Source of the DNA: Methylotenera_A sp044228245
Lineage (GTDB): Bacteria > Pseudomonadota > Gammaproteobacteria > Burkholderiales > Methylophilaceae
DNA: 64,000 nucleotides
Assembly: GCA_044228245.1 (NCBI GenBank)
Contig: JBGAVG010000001.1
Span: 384,012-448,011 of the forward strand
Direction: 5' to 3'
Shown: positions 23,291 to 32,856 of the stretch, piece by piece
Layout of the letters: each line of letters opens with the position of its first letter
Numbering within the stretch: position 1 is the first letter of the stretch
Translations under genes and position numbers: made by a program
Notes under the pieces: model-generated
What the model was told of the DNA's origin: nothing
Databases searched by the model: none
Seen by the model: the letters and a program-made list of their open reading frames with translations, nothing else

Positions 23291-25174
23291 ATGAATGCCA
23301 TTGATAAAAACCTCACCAAATTTGTTAGCGCAGACGCTTCTGTAGACGAAGGCGCAACCAAACCTTTTGCCAAATCACGCAAAATTTATATCGAAGGTTC
23401 GCGGCCAGACCTTCGCGTGCCATTTCGTGAAATCAGCCTGAGCGATACTCCATCTGCGTTTGGCGCAGAAAAAAATCCGCCAGTCGTGGTATACGACACT
23501 TCCGGGCCTTATACCGACCCTGACGTAAAAATCGACATTCGTAACGGCTTGCCTGCGCTGCGCGCTGGCTGGATCGCTGAGCGCAATGATGTAGAGCAGC
23601 TGGACGGCCCAAGCTCGGAGTTCGGTCAGCAGCGTAAAACCGACCCTGAACTCGCCGCAATGCGCTTTAACCTCACGCGCAAACCGCTGCGTGCCAAAGC
23701 GGGCATGAACGTGAGCCAGATGCATTATGCCCGCAAAGGCATCATTACGCCTGAGATGGAATTCATTGCCATCCGCGAAAATCAGCGCCGCGAGAACATG
23801 AGCGAACTGCTGCAAACGCAGCATAAAGGCCAGGATTTCGGTGCAAGTATTCCAAAAGTCATTACGCCAGAATTCGTGCGCGATGAGGTCGCCCGCGGCC
23901 GTGCCATTATCCCTGCCAACATCAACCACCCAGAAATTGAGCCGATGATCATTGGCCGTAATTTCCTGGTGAAAATCAACGCCAATATCGGCAACTCAGC
24001 ACTAGGCTCCTCAATCAGCGAAGAAGTGGAAAAAATGGTGTGGGGCACGCGCTGGGGTGGCGATACCGTGATGGATCTTTCCACCGGCAAAAACATCCAC
24101 GAAACCCGCGAGTGGATCATCCGCAATTCACCTGTGCCTATTGGCACAGTGCCTATCTACCAGGCACTAGAAAAAGTGGATGGCAAAGCTGAAGACCTCA
24201 CTTGGGAAATCTTCCGCGACACTTTGATCGAGCAGGCAGAGCAGGGCGTGGACTACTTTACCATCCACGCTGGTGTGCGCCTGGCTTACATCCCCATGAC
24301 CGCAAAGCGCATGACAGGCATTGTGTCACGCGGCGGCTCGATTATGGCGAAATGGTGCCTGGCGCATCATAAAGAAAGTTTCCTGTACGAACATTTTGAA
24401 GACATTTGCGAAATCATGAAAGCGTATGACGTGAGCTTCTCACTTGGCGATGGCTTACGCCCCGGCTCGATTTACGATGCGAATGATGAAGCACAATTTG
24501 CCGAATTGAAAACTTTAGGCGAGCTCACGCAAATCGCCTGGAAGCACGACGTGCAATGCATGATCGAAGGCCCCGGCCATGTGCCGATGCACCTCATTAA
24601 AGAGAACATGGACCTGCAGCTTGAACACTGCGGCGAAGCGCCTTTCTATACACTCGGCCCTTTAACCACTGATATCGCCCCGGGCTACGACCATATTACA
24701 TCAGGCATCGGCGCGGCGATGATAGGCTGGTACGGCTGCGCGATGCTGTGTTACGTAACGCCGAAAGAGCATTTAGGCTTGCCAGACAAAGAAGACGTGC
24801 GCGTTGGCATCATCACCTACAAAATCGCCGCCCATGCAGCAGATTTGGCTAAAGGTCATCCGGGCGCGCAAATTCGCGACAATGCATTATCTAAAGCGCG
24901 CTTTGAGTTCCGTTGGGAAGACCAGTTTAATCTTGGCCTGGATCCAGAAAAAGCCAAAGAATTCCACGATGAAACCCTGCCGCAAGAAGGCGCAAAACAA
25001 GCGCATTTCTGCTCAATGTGCGGCCCGCATTTCTGCTCGATGAAAATCACGCAGGATGTGCGCGACTATGCGGACAAACTGGGCGTGGATGAAAAAGAGG
25101 CACTGCAAAAAGGCATGCAGGAAAAAGCGATTGAGTTTGTGAAAAAAGGCAGTGAAGTGTATCAAAAAGTTTAA
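23291..25174 (+). CDS. thiC: Phosphomethylpyrimidine synthase
   Basis: It converts aminoimidazole ribotide to HMP-phosphate, the pyrimidine half of thiamine, using a radical SAM mechanism. From ATG 23291 the protein has 627 residues, normal for ThiC. The [4Fe-4S] cysteines are in the C-terminal CSMCGPHFCSMK motif. Core blocks include MHYARKGIITPEMEFIAIRE, INANIGNSALGSSI and GDGLRPGSIYDANDEAQF. The start is set by AAGGA at 23278-23282, 8 bases before 23291; the earlier in-frame ATG at 23282 overlaps that site. A TPP riboswitch precedes it and a strong terminator follows. thiD and thiE are encoded 20 kb away. Confidence 0.97.
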   Translation: MNAIDKNLTKFVSADASVDEGATKPFAKSRKIYIEGSRPDLRVPFREISLSDTPSAFGAEKNPPVVVYDTSGPYTDPDVKIDIRNGLPALRAGWIAERNDVEQLDGPSSEFGQQRKTDPELAAMRFNLTRKPLRAKAGMNVSQMHYARKGIITPEMEFIAIRENQRRENMSELLQTQHKGQDFGASIPKVITPEFVRDEVARGRAIIPANINHPEIEPMIIGRNFLVKINANIGNSALGSSISEEVEKMVWGTRWGGDTVMDLSTGKNIHETREWIIRNSPVPIGTVPIYQALEKVDGKAEDLTWEIFRDTLIEQAEQGVDYFTIHAGVRLAYIPMTAKRMTGIVSRGGSIMAKWCLAHHKESFLYEHFEDICEIMKAYDVSFSLGDGLRPGSIYDANDEAQFAELKTLGELTQIAWKHDVQCMIEGPGHVPMHLIKENMDLQLEHCGEAPFYTLGPLTTDIAPGYDHITSGIGAAMIGWYGCAMLCYVTPKEHLGLPDKEDVRVGIITYKIAAHAADLAKGHPGAQIRDNALSKARFEFRWEDQFNLGLDPEKAKEFHDETLPQEGAKQAHFCSMCGPHFCSMKITQDVRDYADKLGVDEKEALQKGMQEKAIEFVKKGSEVYQKV

Positions 25175-25193
25175 TCACTTTTAGATGTTTTCA

Positions 25194-25232
25194 CCCAATA
25201 AAAAAGCCAGCTGAGCTGGCTTTTTTATTGGG
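25194..25232 (+). terminator. Strong bidirectional terminator after thiC
   Basis: A long palindrome: cccaataaaaaagccagc pairs with gctggcttttttattggg around a short loop, so T runs follow the stem on both strands. It ends thiC transcription; no minus-strand gene ends immediately here (the next, NYN, stops at 25347). Confidence 0.92.
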
Positions 25233-25346
25233 TTCGTGCCTTGTATGGTTCACTAGATCAGACAAAATTGAGAGCTGGATAATATCGTTCTCAATCTCTT
25301 AGAACGTGCCAGAGATGATGAATCTGTGCACTGGGAAGCCTAACTG

Positions 25347-26138
25347 TTACTGCCCTGAATTTAACATATTATTTCCATCTTTTGAATTCAGGCCTACACT
25401 GTACTGGCCTCCACTTTCTTTTTTGAGAGTCAAAAGGTCATAGGTTTTGAGCATATCAAGAAGGCCTGAATGCCCATAAGTTTTTGGACTGAATCCAGGG
25501 TCAGTGCGCTTAAGATATTGTCCTAGAGGGCCAAGTCCAATTTTTCCTTCCGATGTGTCACCAGTAAGTAGTGACACAGCTTCTATGATGAACTTGGGGC
25601 GGCGCTTCACCGTAGGTTTGCTCTGAGGCTTTATATCTTCCGGTTTCGCGGGAGCTGTCTTTGAATCGGGTTGTTCAACGTCATCTGCGCTCGCGTCAGC
25701 AGGATGCCATTCAAAGAATTGGTCACTGGCATTGCGTAAGGCTTCTGGAGTCTTCGTTTCACCGACGATGCAGACATTAGCACCGCGCTCTCGCAACTTG
25801 CGACATAAGTAAGCGAAATCGGAATCGCTCGTAACCAAGCAAAAATTTTCTGCTCGCTGGTCAAACATCGCTTCAATGGCGTCTAGTGCCAAGGCAATAT
25901 CGGCTGTATTCTTTCCAGATGCGTATTGATATTGTAGGCAGGGTGTGAAAGCCAGTCTAACGAGTGCTTCTTGCCATTTGTTGGCTAATGTACTGTGGTT
26001 GCCGTAACCACGGCGCAGAACAACACGGCCGAACTGTGCAACAACACGTAAAGCAAATTCCAAAATTTCAGGAGTAGTGTTGTCACAGTCCACTAGGACA
26101 GCAACTCGCGAATCACCGGTTAATACTGGAGCATCCAT
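25347..26138 (-). CDS. NYN-domain putative ribonuclease with C-terminal LOTUS/OST-HTH domain
   Basis: The roughly 263-residue protein starts at ATG 26138, preceded by GAGGAA at a good distance; a longer frame from 26174 lacks such a site. The N-terminal PIN-like NYN domain (about residues 10-150) keeps the acidic metal ligands: VLVDCDN (D17, D19), NTADIALALD and VTSDSDFAYLCRKLRERG. A charged linker rich in Asp/Lys/Pro leads to an OST-HTH/LOTUS-type module (GPLGQYLKRTDPGFSPKTYGHSGLLDMLKTYDLL), which binds RNA. NYN-LOTUS proteins are widespread but little studied in bacteria, and a role in RNA cleavage is expected from the fold. It stands alone between thiC and a pseudouridine synthase gene. 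Confidence 0.88.
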   Translation of the reverse strand: MDAPVLTGDSRVAVLVDCDNTTPEILEFALRVVAQFGRVVLRRGYGNHSTLANKWQEALVRLAFTPCLQYQYASGKNTADIALALDAIEAMFDQRAENFCLVTSDSDFAYLCRKLRERGANVCIVGETKTPEALRNASDQFFEWHPADASADDVEQPDSKTAPAKPEDIKPQSKPTVKRRPKFIIEAVSLLTGDTSEGKIGLGPLGQYLKRTDPGFSPKTYGHSGLLDMLKTYDLLTLKKESGGQYSVGLNSKDGNNMLNSGQ

Positions 26139-26352
26139 TTTTATTCCTCGAGTTAACAACTTGACCCCGTTCATATAACACGGGGGCTATTAATAACTTA
26201 TGCATGTAACACTAGCAGGCTAAGCTAAAGTAATCAATTAAATCGTATTTATAGCTGCAAATACCTATGGCATGCTTAATTATGAATAATTAAGGGCTTG
26301 TCGCATAATTTTGTTAAAATGACTGCATTACCCAAAACGTGTTAGCCAAATT

Positions 26353-27492
26353 TTGACCACCCTAAAACTCACCAAAAAAAGTGAAGACTCGAGCACACAG
26401 CAGAGCAAACCTGTGCGACGCGCTAACCCCGCCAAACGTGACCGTAGCGTTGCGCCTCCAAAAAAAATTGTCGCTGAAAAAACCGAGTCTGTTCAGCCTG
26501 CAAAAGCCAGCCAGCGCAATCATCGCTTTGATGGCAAGCCGCGCGATGCAGAGGCGCATTCGGCGCCCAAGCAACCAAAACCTGCCGGTGCTGATACGCG
26601 CAACGCACCGCGCCCTGACAAAAACGAGCCGCAATATCGCCAAACGCCGCGCCGTGGTGGCAAGATGCGCGATGGATATGATGCAGCTACTACACCGCAA
26701 TATGGCGCAGCAGCAAAAGCGGCGTATAAATCCACACCAGTGAATGATGATTTGCCCAGGCTCTCTAAAGTGATGGCGGAGCGCGGTTTGTGCTCGCGCC
26801 GCGAAGCAGACGAGTGGATTGTGAACGGCTGGGTGAAGGTGGACGGCGTAATTATCGACAAATTAGGTACGCGCATTAAGCCGGATGCCGAGATTGTGAT
26901 TAGCGGCTATGCCACAGAGCACCAAGCGGAAAATGTAACGATTATTTTGCATAAACCCGTGGGCTATGTAAGCGGGCAGGCAGAGGATGGCTACCAGCCT
27001 GCGATTGTACTGGTGCACCCGGATAACCAATGGCCGGATGACCCTGAGTTGCACAAGAAGAATCCCAAGCAATTTCACCGCGGCATGTTACGCAACCTTG
27101 CTCCTGCAGGCCGCTTGGATATTGACTCTACGGGCATGTTAGTACTCACTCAGGATGGCAGAATTGCACGCCATTTAATTGGTGAAGATTCCAGTGTTGA
27201 AAAAGAGTATCTGGTGAGAGTGCAGGGCGAGCTTAGCGATGCCGACCTGAAGCGCCTCAATTTTGGCCTGAGCCTGGATGGCGTAAAACTCAAACCGGCC
27301 AAGGTATCCTGGCAAAACGAAGACCAATTGCGCTTTGTGCTGCGTGAGGGCAAAAAACGCCAGATTCGCCGCATGTGCGAAATGGTGGGCCTACATGTAA
27401 TCGGGCTAAAGCGCATTCGTATTGGAAGTGTTACTCTAGGTAAACTTCCCGTAGGGCAGTGGCGTTATCTGCGGACGGACGAACGCTTTTAA
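26353..27492 (+). CDS. rRNA pseudouridine synthase (RsuA/RluB family)
   Basis: The C-terminal 250 residues form the enzyme: an S4 RNA-binding domain (LSKVMAERGLCSRREADEWIVNGWVKVDG), then the synthase core with catalytic Asp in GRLDIDSTGMLVLTQDG and the closing KKRQIRRMCEMVGLHVIGLKR block. It isomerises a uridine in rRNA; RluB or RluF type cannot be separated here. About 125 residues before the S4 domain are low-complexity, rich in Lys, Arg, Pro, Gln and Ala, a basic tail seen in several proteobacterial members. The only start that includes this tail is a TTG at 26353 with no clear ribosome-binding site, so the exact N-terminus is uncertain. Confidence 0.9.
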   Translation: MTTLKLTKKSEDSSTQQSKPVRRANPAKRDRSVAPPKKIVAEKTESVQPAKASQRNHRFDGKPRDAEAHSAPKQPKPAGADTRNAPRPDKNEPQYRQTPRRGGKMRDGYDAATTPQYGAAAKAAYKSTPVNDDLPRLSKVMAERGLCSRREADEWIVNGWVKVDGVIIDKLGTRIKPDAEIVISGYATEHQAENVTIILHKPVGYVSGQAEDGYQPAIVLVHPDNQWPDDPELHKKNPKQFHRGMLRNLAPAGRLDIDSTGMLVLTQDGRIARHLIGEDSSVEKEYLVRVQGELSDADLKRLNFGLSLDGVKLKPAKVSWQNEDQLRFVLREGKKRQIRRMCEMVGLHVIGLKRIRIGSVTLGKLPVGQWRYLRTDERF

Positions 27493-27534
27493 TAATTAAG
27501 CGTTCTTTTAATTGATTAATAATAAGGAAATCAT

Positions 27535-27924
27535 ATGGGTTTATTAGACAGCATCGCAGGATCACTGCTTGGAAAATTAGGTGGAGAGCAGGGTGGTATG
27601 GCGCAAATTGCCTTGGACATGTTTAATCAAAATGGCGGTTTAACGGGAATTCTGGACAAGTTTAAGGAAGGCGGCTTAGCTGAACAGGCAGCCTCCTGGG
27701 TGGGTAAAGGCGAAAATATGCCCATTTCTGCTGAGCAGCTTTCCAGCGTTTTGGGTAGCGATGCAATTGCTGGCATGGCGGCGAAATTCGGCATTTCACC
27801 CGAAACATTAAGCGCGCAAATCGCCGAACACTTACCGACAGTCATTGACAAAATGACGCCAAACGGCCAGGTAGAGGCCGACTCAGGTAATTTGCTAAGC
27901 ACTGTTTTGGGCATGCTGAAATAA
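27535..27924 (+). CDS. YidB-family protein
   Basis: The 129-residue protein has the YidB (DUF937) pattern: GLLDSIAGSLLGKLGG at the start, Gly/Ala-rich helices, ENMPISAEQLSSVLGSDAIAGMAAKFGISPETLSAQIAEHLPTVIDKMTPNG and the final LLSTVLGMLK. AAGGA stands 7 bases before the ATG. Function in the family is not established. A clear intrinsic terminator follows, so it is likely a single-gene unit. Confidence 0.9.
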   Translation: MGLLDSIAGSLLGKLGGEQGGMAQIALDMFNQNGGLTGILDKFKEGGLAEQAASWVGKGENMPISAEQLSSVLGSDAIAGMAAKFGISPETLSAQIAEHLPTVIDKMTPNGQVEADSGNLLSTVLGMLK

Positions 27925-27945
27925 ATATCGATTCAACTACTCAAG

Positions 27946-27968
27946 AGGACGCAAATGCGTCCTTTTTT
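27946..27968 (+). terminator. Intrinsic terminator after the yidB-like gene
   Basis: Perfect stem aggacgca/tgcgtcct around AA, followed by a T run on the plus strand (cctttttt). Confidence 0.92.
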
Positions 27969-28012
27969 CATTGTGTCAAAAATATGACTTCTAAAGCTGA
28001 TAAAATGCACCC

Positions 28013-28813
28013 ATGGATATTGTTCTAATCATAAAAACCATCATCATGGGCTTGGTGGAAGGCGCAACCGAGTTCCTTCCCATCAGCAGCACCGGCCATC
28101 TTATTATTGCAGGCGATTTGCTCGGTTTTTTAAACAAAGAAAAACGTGATGTATTCGAAATCATCATCCAGCTCGGCGCCATTTTAGCGGTGTGCTGGGA
28201 ATATCGCCAGCGCCTGATTGATAAAGTCACGCATCTGCGTGATCAAGCATCATCGCGCAGGTTCTTTATCAATCTGGCTTTAGCTTTCTTTCCGGCGGCT
28301 TTTGTGGGGCTGCTGTTTCATAAGCAGATCAAACTCTATCTATTCGCACCGTTCACCGTGGCTTGTGCCCTTATCGTCGGCGGCATTGCGATTTTGCTGA
28401 TAGAAAAATATCTGGAACACGGTGAAACCAAAACCGTGGATGACATGACACCACTGCAAGCGCTTAAAATCGGCCTCGCACAGACACTATCGCTGGTGCC
28501 GGGCGTATCGCGCGCCGGGGCGACCATTCTGGGCGGCATTTCGGCAGGCCTAGATCGCCATGCGGCGACCGAGTTTTCGTTCTTTTTGGCGATTCCAATC
28601 ATGTTTGCGGCATCCGGGTTTGATTTGCTGAAAAGCTATCAATTTTTGAGCACGGCGGATTTACCGATTTTCCTTATCGGTTTTGTCACCGCGTTCGTTT
28701 CGGCCTTGCTCGTCATCCGCATGCTTATTCGCTTCGTGGCCAACCACGATTTTACGGTGTTTGCCTGGTATCGCATTGTCTTTGGTTTGGCAGTGCTGGC
28801 GTATTATTGGTAA
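28013..28813 (+). CDS. uppP: Undecaprenyl-diphosphatase
   Basis: The 266-residue polytopic protein of the BacA/UppP family has the signature EGATEFLPISSTGHLII (about residues 17-33) and the second motif LVPGVSRAGATILGG, which together form the active site with Glu and Arg. It recycles undecaprenyl pyrophosphate to the monophosphate carrier for peptidoglycan and LPS polymer assembly. About eight membrane helices are visible. It stands 54 bp upstream of the asmA-like gene on the same strand. Confidence 0.95.
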   Translation: MDIVLIIKTIIMGLVEGATEFLPISSTGHLIIAGDLLGFLNKEKRDVFEIIIQLGAILAVCWEYRQRLIDKVTHLRDQASSRRFFINLALAFFPAAFVGLLFHKQIKLYLFAPFTVACALIVGGIAILLIEKYLEHGETKTVDDMTPLQALKIGLAQTLSLVPGVSRAGATILGGISAGLDRHAATEFSFFLAIPIMFAASGFDLLKSYQFLSTADLPIFLIGFVTAFVSALLVIRMLIRFVANHDFTVFAWYRIVFGLAVLAYYW

Positions 28814-28867
28814 ACTATTTCCTTAAGCTAGACTCAAAAAAATTTCAGCAAGTTAAGCGAGGCAGCG

Positions 28868-31843
28868 ATGAATAAAATAATCAAATATGCGCTTTACGGC
28901 ATTGGCGGCATTATTGTTTTGGCACTGATGATTGCCGGCTATTTTGCTGCCACATTCAACCCAAACGACTACAAAGACGAAATCGTTAAATTAGTCAAAG
29001 ACAAGAAAGAACGCACACTGCATATCGATGGTGACATCAAGCTAAGTTTCTGGCCAAAAATCGGTGCCGACCTCGGCAAATTATCTCTCTCAGAACACAA
29101 GTCTGACAAAGAATTCGCCTCGGTCAACAGCGTAAAAGTTGCGCTCGCCGTAATGCCTTTGCTTAAAAAGGAGCTGGTGGTAGATACTGTTTATGTAGAT
29201 GGCGCAAAAGCCAACATCATCAAATACAAAGACGGCACCACCAATTTTGATGACTTGCTTAGCAAAGACGAAGAAGAAACCAAAATTAAATTTGATATTG
29301 ACGGTGTCAATGTCACCAACTCTGAAGTGCGATACACCGATGAGGCCACCGGCGCGACTTATAATGTCACCAGATTTAACATGCAATCCGGCCATATCGC
29401 GCTTGCCGAGCCGGTTGATTTGGACACAAACTTTACGCTCACCTCAAACAAACCCGAAACAGCCGCCAATATCAACCTTAAAGGTAATTTCCTGATAGAC
29501 CCGGAAACCAAGCACTTTAAAGTCAAGGGCTTAGATAGCCATATCGTGGGCGACATGCTGAGCGGTAAAAGCATGGATATTAAGGCCAGCGGCGATGTAG
29601 ACGCCAAGCCGGAGCTGATGGAATTTCTGGTGGATGATTTGAAATTTGTAGCCTCCGGCTTGTTTGATGGTGCTAAACAAAGCATCGACCTTTACGCTCC
29701 GGCGCTCACTATCCAGAAAGATGAAGTAAGCAGCAAAAAAGTAACAGTTAGTTTAGGCCAGGAAAAGTCAGGTGAAACTTTTAAAGCCAACATGGTATTG
29801 GCCGACATGAAAGGCTCACCCAAAGCCCTGCAAAGCAGCGGCATTACGGGCGATTTATCCGCCGTGCAAGGCAAGCGCACCATCACGGGCACATTCTCTT
29901 CGCCATTTAGCGGCAACATCGAAAGTTTGGTATTTGACATCCCAAAACTAACAGGCAATCTGGACATTAAAGATCCCAGCCTGCCGAATGGCAGCATGAA
30001 AGGCACATTTAATTTAGGCGCTCATGCCGATATTAAGAATGAAACTGCCAACAGCAAATTTAACCTAAATATTGCTGAAACCAAGCTTAACGGCGACGTG
30101 GCTGTTAGCAGTTTCAAGAAGCCCAACATTAAATTTAACCTGAATGCGGATAAGCTGGATTTAAATAAACTGCTGGCAAAATCTGACGCGCCCGCCAAAG
30201 CCAACGAAAAGCCTGCGGACATGTCTGCGCTTAAAAATATGATCCTGGACGGCAAGCTCAATGTAGGCAGCATTGCATATGACAAATACCGTATTTCAGG
30301 CCTGAATGTCAGCATAAAGGCGGATGGTGAAAAACTGGCCTTAAGCGGTTTGAATGTGAAGGTGGATGATAGCCGGATTAAAGGCAATTTTGGCATCAGC
30401 CATTTCGCAAAACCGCTTTACACCTTTGATCTGGACATTGATCACGTGGATGTCGATAAGTATGTAATAGCCGATGCAAATGCAAAAAAAGATGCCGACA
30501 AGCCGCTTGATTTAAGCGCGCTTAAAGCCCTGAATGCAGACGGCTCCATTCGGATTGGCAATCTTAAATACGGCAAAACCAAAGCATCCAATATCCGCAT
30601 CGACTTAAAAGCAGACGGCCAGAAGTTACACTTAAGCCCGCTGGCTGCCAAGGTTGATGACAGCCAAATTCACGCAGATGTTGGCATCACAAGGTTTAAC
30701 GACCCGATTTACAGCTTTAACGTTAACGTCGATAAATTGGATGCCGATAAATACATCGCCAAAAGTGACAAGCCGGCCGAAAAAAGCGCTGCCGACACGC
30801 CGATCGATCTGAGTGCGCTAAAAAAGCTTAACGCGTCTGGCGACGCGAAAATCGGCTGGCTGAAACTTGCCAATGTAACAACACAGAACGTCAACATCGG
30901 ACTTAAAGCGGATAGCGGGCTGGTGACAGTTTCGCCATTTGCCGCTAACTTGTATCAAGGCAGCATGAGCGGCATGCTTAAGGTAGATGCGCGTGCCACA
31001 CCCAACATCGCCTTTAAGCAAACCATGAAAGGCGTTTCGATCGGGCCGCTGATGGTGGATGCCATTAATAACGACATGCTTTCCGGCACCGGCACCGTTA
31101 ATATTGACGTGACGACGCAAGGCAGTAGCGTAGGCGCGCTTAAAAAAGGGCTACTGGGCAGTGCTTCGCTTAATGTGGCAGACGGCGCGCTAAAGGGCGT
31201 GGATATTGCGGGTAGCATTCGCGAACTTAAAAATAAAGTGAATGTGTTTAAAACCAAAGAGGCAGACGCCGATAAATCCAAGAAAACCGACTTTAGTGAA
31301 CTTACCGCCACGTTTGATATTAAAAACGGTGTTGCACATAATGAGGATTTGGCCATGAAAGCCCCTGTGTTGCGCCTGGCCAAAGGCGATAGCCGTGGCG
31401 ACATTGACATTGGCAATGAAAAAATCAACTACACCGCAAAACCTACGGTAGTAAAATCACTTAAAGGTCAGGGTGGTGCGGACCTTGATGAACTGAGCGG
31501 AATTCCCATTCCCATTAAAATCAGCGGCACATTCGCAAATCCCAAATATGGCATGGATTTTACTGCAATCGCTTCTGGCTTGGCACAATCGAAACTGCTG
31601 GATAAAGTAGGGGGAGAAAAGGGGGCTGCCGTTAAAGACTTGATTGGCGGCGGCGACAAAGCAGAAGCGCTTAAAGGTTTGTTAGGTAAGAAAAAAGCCG
31701 CTGAAGCCCCTGCACCCACAGCACCTGCCGGTACCGAGGCTACGCCAGCACAGCCCGCAGCGCCTGCTGAGGAGCCAAAGTCTGCCGAAGAAATCGCTAA
31801 AGAAAAAGCCGAAAAGAAACTCAAAAAATTGCTCAAATTTTAA
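28868..31843 (+). CDS. AsmA-family protein (AsmA/TamB-like lipid-transfer type)
   Basis: The 991-residue protein begins with one N-terminal membrane helix (about residues 8-29). An AsmA N-terminal domain follows (FNPNDYKDEIVKLVKDKKERTLHIDGDIKLSFWPKIGADLGKLSLSEH). A very long beta-rich region, built from short repeats such as KADGQKLHLSPLAAKVDDSQIHADVGITRFNDPIYSFNVNVDKLDADKYIA, occurs at least three times with variations (about residues 480-660). Family members span the periplasm and are linked to phospholipid transport to the outer membrane. The last 60 residues are Ala/Pro/Lys-rich and probably unstructured. It is followed by mutY after 2 bp, so the two are co-transcribed. Confidence 0.9.
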   Translation: MNKIIKYALYGIGGIIVLALMIAGYFAATFNPNDYKDEIVKLVKDKKERTLHIDGDIKLSFWPKIGADLGKLSLSEHKSDKEFASVNSVKVALAVMPLLKKELVVDTVYVDGAKANIIKYKDGTTNFDDLLSKDEEETKIKFDIDGVNVTNSEVRYTDEATGATYNVTRFNMQSGHIALAEPVDLDTNFTLTSNKPETAANINLKGNFLIDPETKHFKVKGLDSHIVGDMLSGKSMDIKASGDVDAKPELMEFLVDDLKFVASGLFDGAKQSIDLYAPALTIQKDEVSSKKVTVSLGQEKSGETFKANMVLADMKGSPKALQSSGITGDLSAVQGKRTITGTFSSPFSGNIESLVFDIPKLTGNLDIKDPSLPNGSMKGTFNLGAHADIKNETANSKFNLNIAETKLNGDVAVSSFKKPNIKFNLNADKLDLNKLLAKSDAPAKANEKPADMSALKNMILDGKLNVGSIAYDKYRISGLNVSIKADGEKLALSGLNVKVDDSRIKGNFGISHFAKPLYTFDLDIDHVDVDKYVIADANAKKDADKPLDLSALKALNADGSIRIGNLKYGKTKASNIRIDLKADGQKLHLSPLAAKVDDSQIHADVGITRFNDPIYSFNVNVDKLDADKYIAKSDKPAEKSAADTPIDLSALKKLNASGDAKIGWLKLANVTTQNVNIGLKADSGLVTVSPFAANLYQGSMSGMLKVDARATPNIAFKQTMKGVSIGPLMVDAINNDMLSGTGTVNIDVTTQGSSVGALKKGLLGSASLNVADGALKGVDIAGSIRELKNKVNVFKTKEADADKSKKTDFSELTATFDIKNGVAHNEDLAMKAPVLRLAKGDSRGDIDIGNEKINYTAKPTVVKSLKGQGGADLDELSGIPIPIKISGTFANPKYGMDFTAIASGLAQSKLLDKVGGEKGAAVKDLIGGGDKAEALKGLLGKKKAAEAPAPTAPAGTEATPAQPAAPAEEPKSAEEIAKEKAEKKLKKLLKF

Positions 31844-31845
31844 CT

Positions 31846-32844
31846 ATGCCAGCTTTTGCTGACAAGATTATTGCCTGGCAAAAGCTGCATGGCCGCCATG
31901 ATTTACCCTGGCAAAATACCACCTACCCTTACGCCATCTGGGTGTCTGAAATCATGCTGCAACAAACGCAGGTGGCCGCCGTTATTGGCTACTATGCTAA
32001 ATTTATGCGGCGATTTCCTACCATTGCTGCACTTGCAGCGGCTACCCAAGAAGAAGTTTTACAGTCCTGGAGCGGACTTGGCTATTACTCACGCGCGCGC
32101 AATTTGCACGATGCTGCACAAAAAATCGTAGATGAGTTTTCAGGAAATTTCCCGACACAATTCGATGATATTCTAAGCCTGCCTGGCATTGGCCGCTCCA
32201 CTGCTGCTGCCGTTTCCACTTTTGCGTTTAACCTGCCGATGCCGATTTTGGATGGCAATGTAAAGCGTGTATTTGCACGGCATTTTCTGATTCAAGGCTG
32301 GCCCGGCTTACCCAACATCGAAAAAGAGATGTGGCAAATTGCCAGCCGCGAAAATCCTGATGAAGAAGCAGGTGCATATACGCAAGGACTGATGGATTTG
32401 GGCGCTACACTATGCGTGCGTTCACGCCCTCAATGCGATGCATGTCCGGTAAGGGCGACTTGCCAGGCACATGCACTGCAGCAAACGCAGGTGTTACCCA
32501 CGCCTAAACCACGCAAAACGCTGCCCCAGCGCAGCACAACCATGCTGTTATATTTCCATGCTAACGAGGTGATGCTGCAGAAGCGCGCCAATACCGGGAT
32601 TTGGGGTGGGCTATGGAGTTTTCCGGAAACTGATGCCGCGCCGGATAATGCGCAGATGCTGCCCAAGTTCACACACACCTTTACGCATTTTAAGTTGAAT
32701 ATTCAGCCAGTGCTGATTCAAACAGGCAACCAGCTAAGTGCACCAAACACCATATGGATAGGGCTTGATGAGGCAATCCATGCGGCCATTCCCACCCCGG
32801 TCAGAAGAATTTTACTGAATCTAAAAAAGAAAAAAGCAGCCTAA
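31846..32844 (+). CDS. mutY: A/G-specific adenine DNA glycosylase
   Basis: The enzyme removes adenine mispaired with 8-oxoguanine. The 332-residue protein has catalytic Glu in WVSEIMLQQTQV (about residue 38), the helix-hairpin-helix LPGIGRSTAAAV, catalytic Asp in PILDGNVKRVF and the [4Fe-4S] motif CVRSRPQCDACPVRATC. A C-terminal NUDIX-like domain (about 225-330) recognises the oxidised guanine. It starts 2 bp after the asmA-like stop. Its stop codon lies in the loop of the terminator hairpin. Confidence 0.96.
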   Translation: MPAFADKIIAWQKLHGRHDLPWQNTTYPYAIWVSEIMLQQTQVAAVIGYYAKFMRRFPTIAALAAATQEEVLQSWSGLGYYSRARNLHDAAQKIVDEFSGNFPTQFDDILSLPGIGRSTAAAVSTFAFNLPMPILDGNVKRVFARHFLIQGWPGLPNIEKEMWQIASRENPDEEAGAYTQGLMDLGATLCVRSRPQCDACPVRATCQAHALQQTQVLPTPKPRKTLPQRSTTMLLYFHANEVMLQKRANTGIWGGLWSFPETDAAPDNAQMLPKFTHTFTHFKLNIQPVLIQTGNQLSAPNTIWIGLDEAIHAAIPTPVRRILLNLKKKKAA

Positions 32845-32855
32845 GCTGCTTTTTT
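32831..32855 (+). terminator. Intrinsic terminator overlapping the mutY stop codon
   Basis: aaaaagcagc pairs with gctgcttttt around CTAA, in which the TAA stop of mutY lies. T runs on both strands mean it can also serve the minus-strand gene ending at 32857. Confidence 0.88.
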
Positions 32856-32856
32856 A

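Noticed and set aside
25233..25346. Possible remnant gene between thiC and the NYN gene
   Set aside because: No open frame or recognisable motif; treated as plain intergenic sequence.
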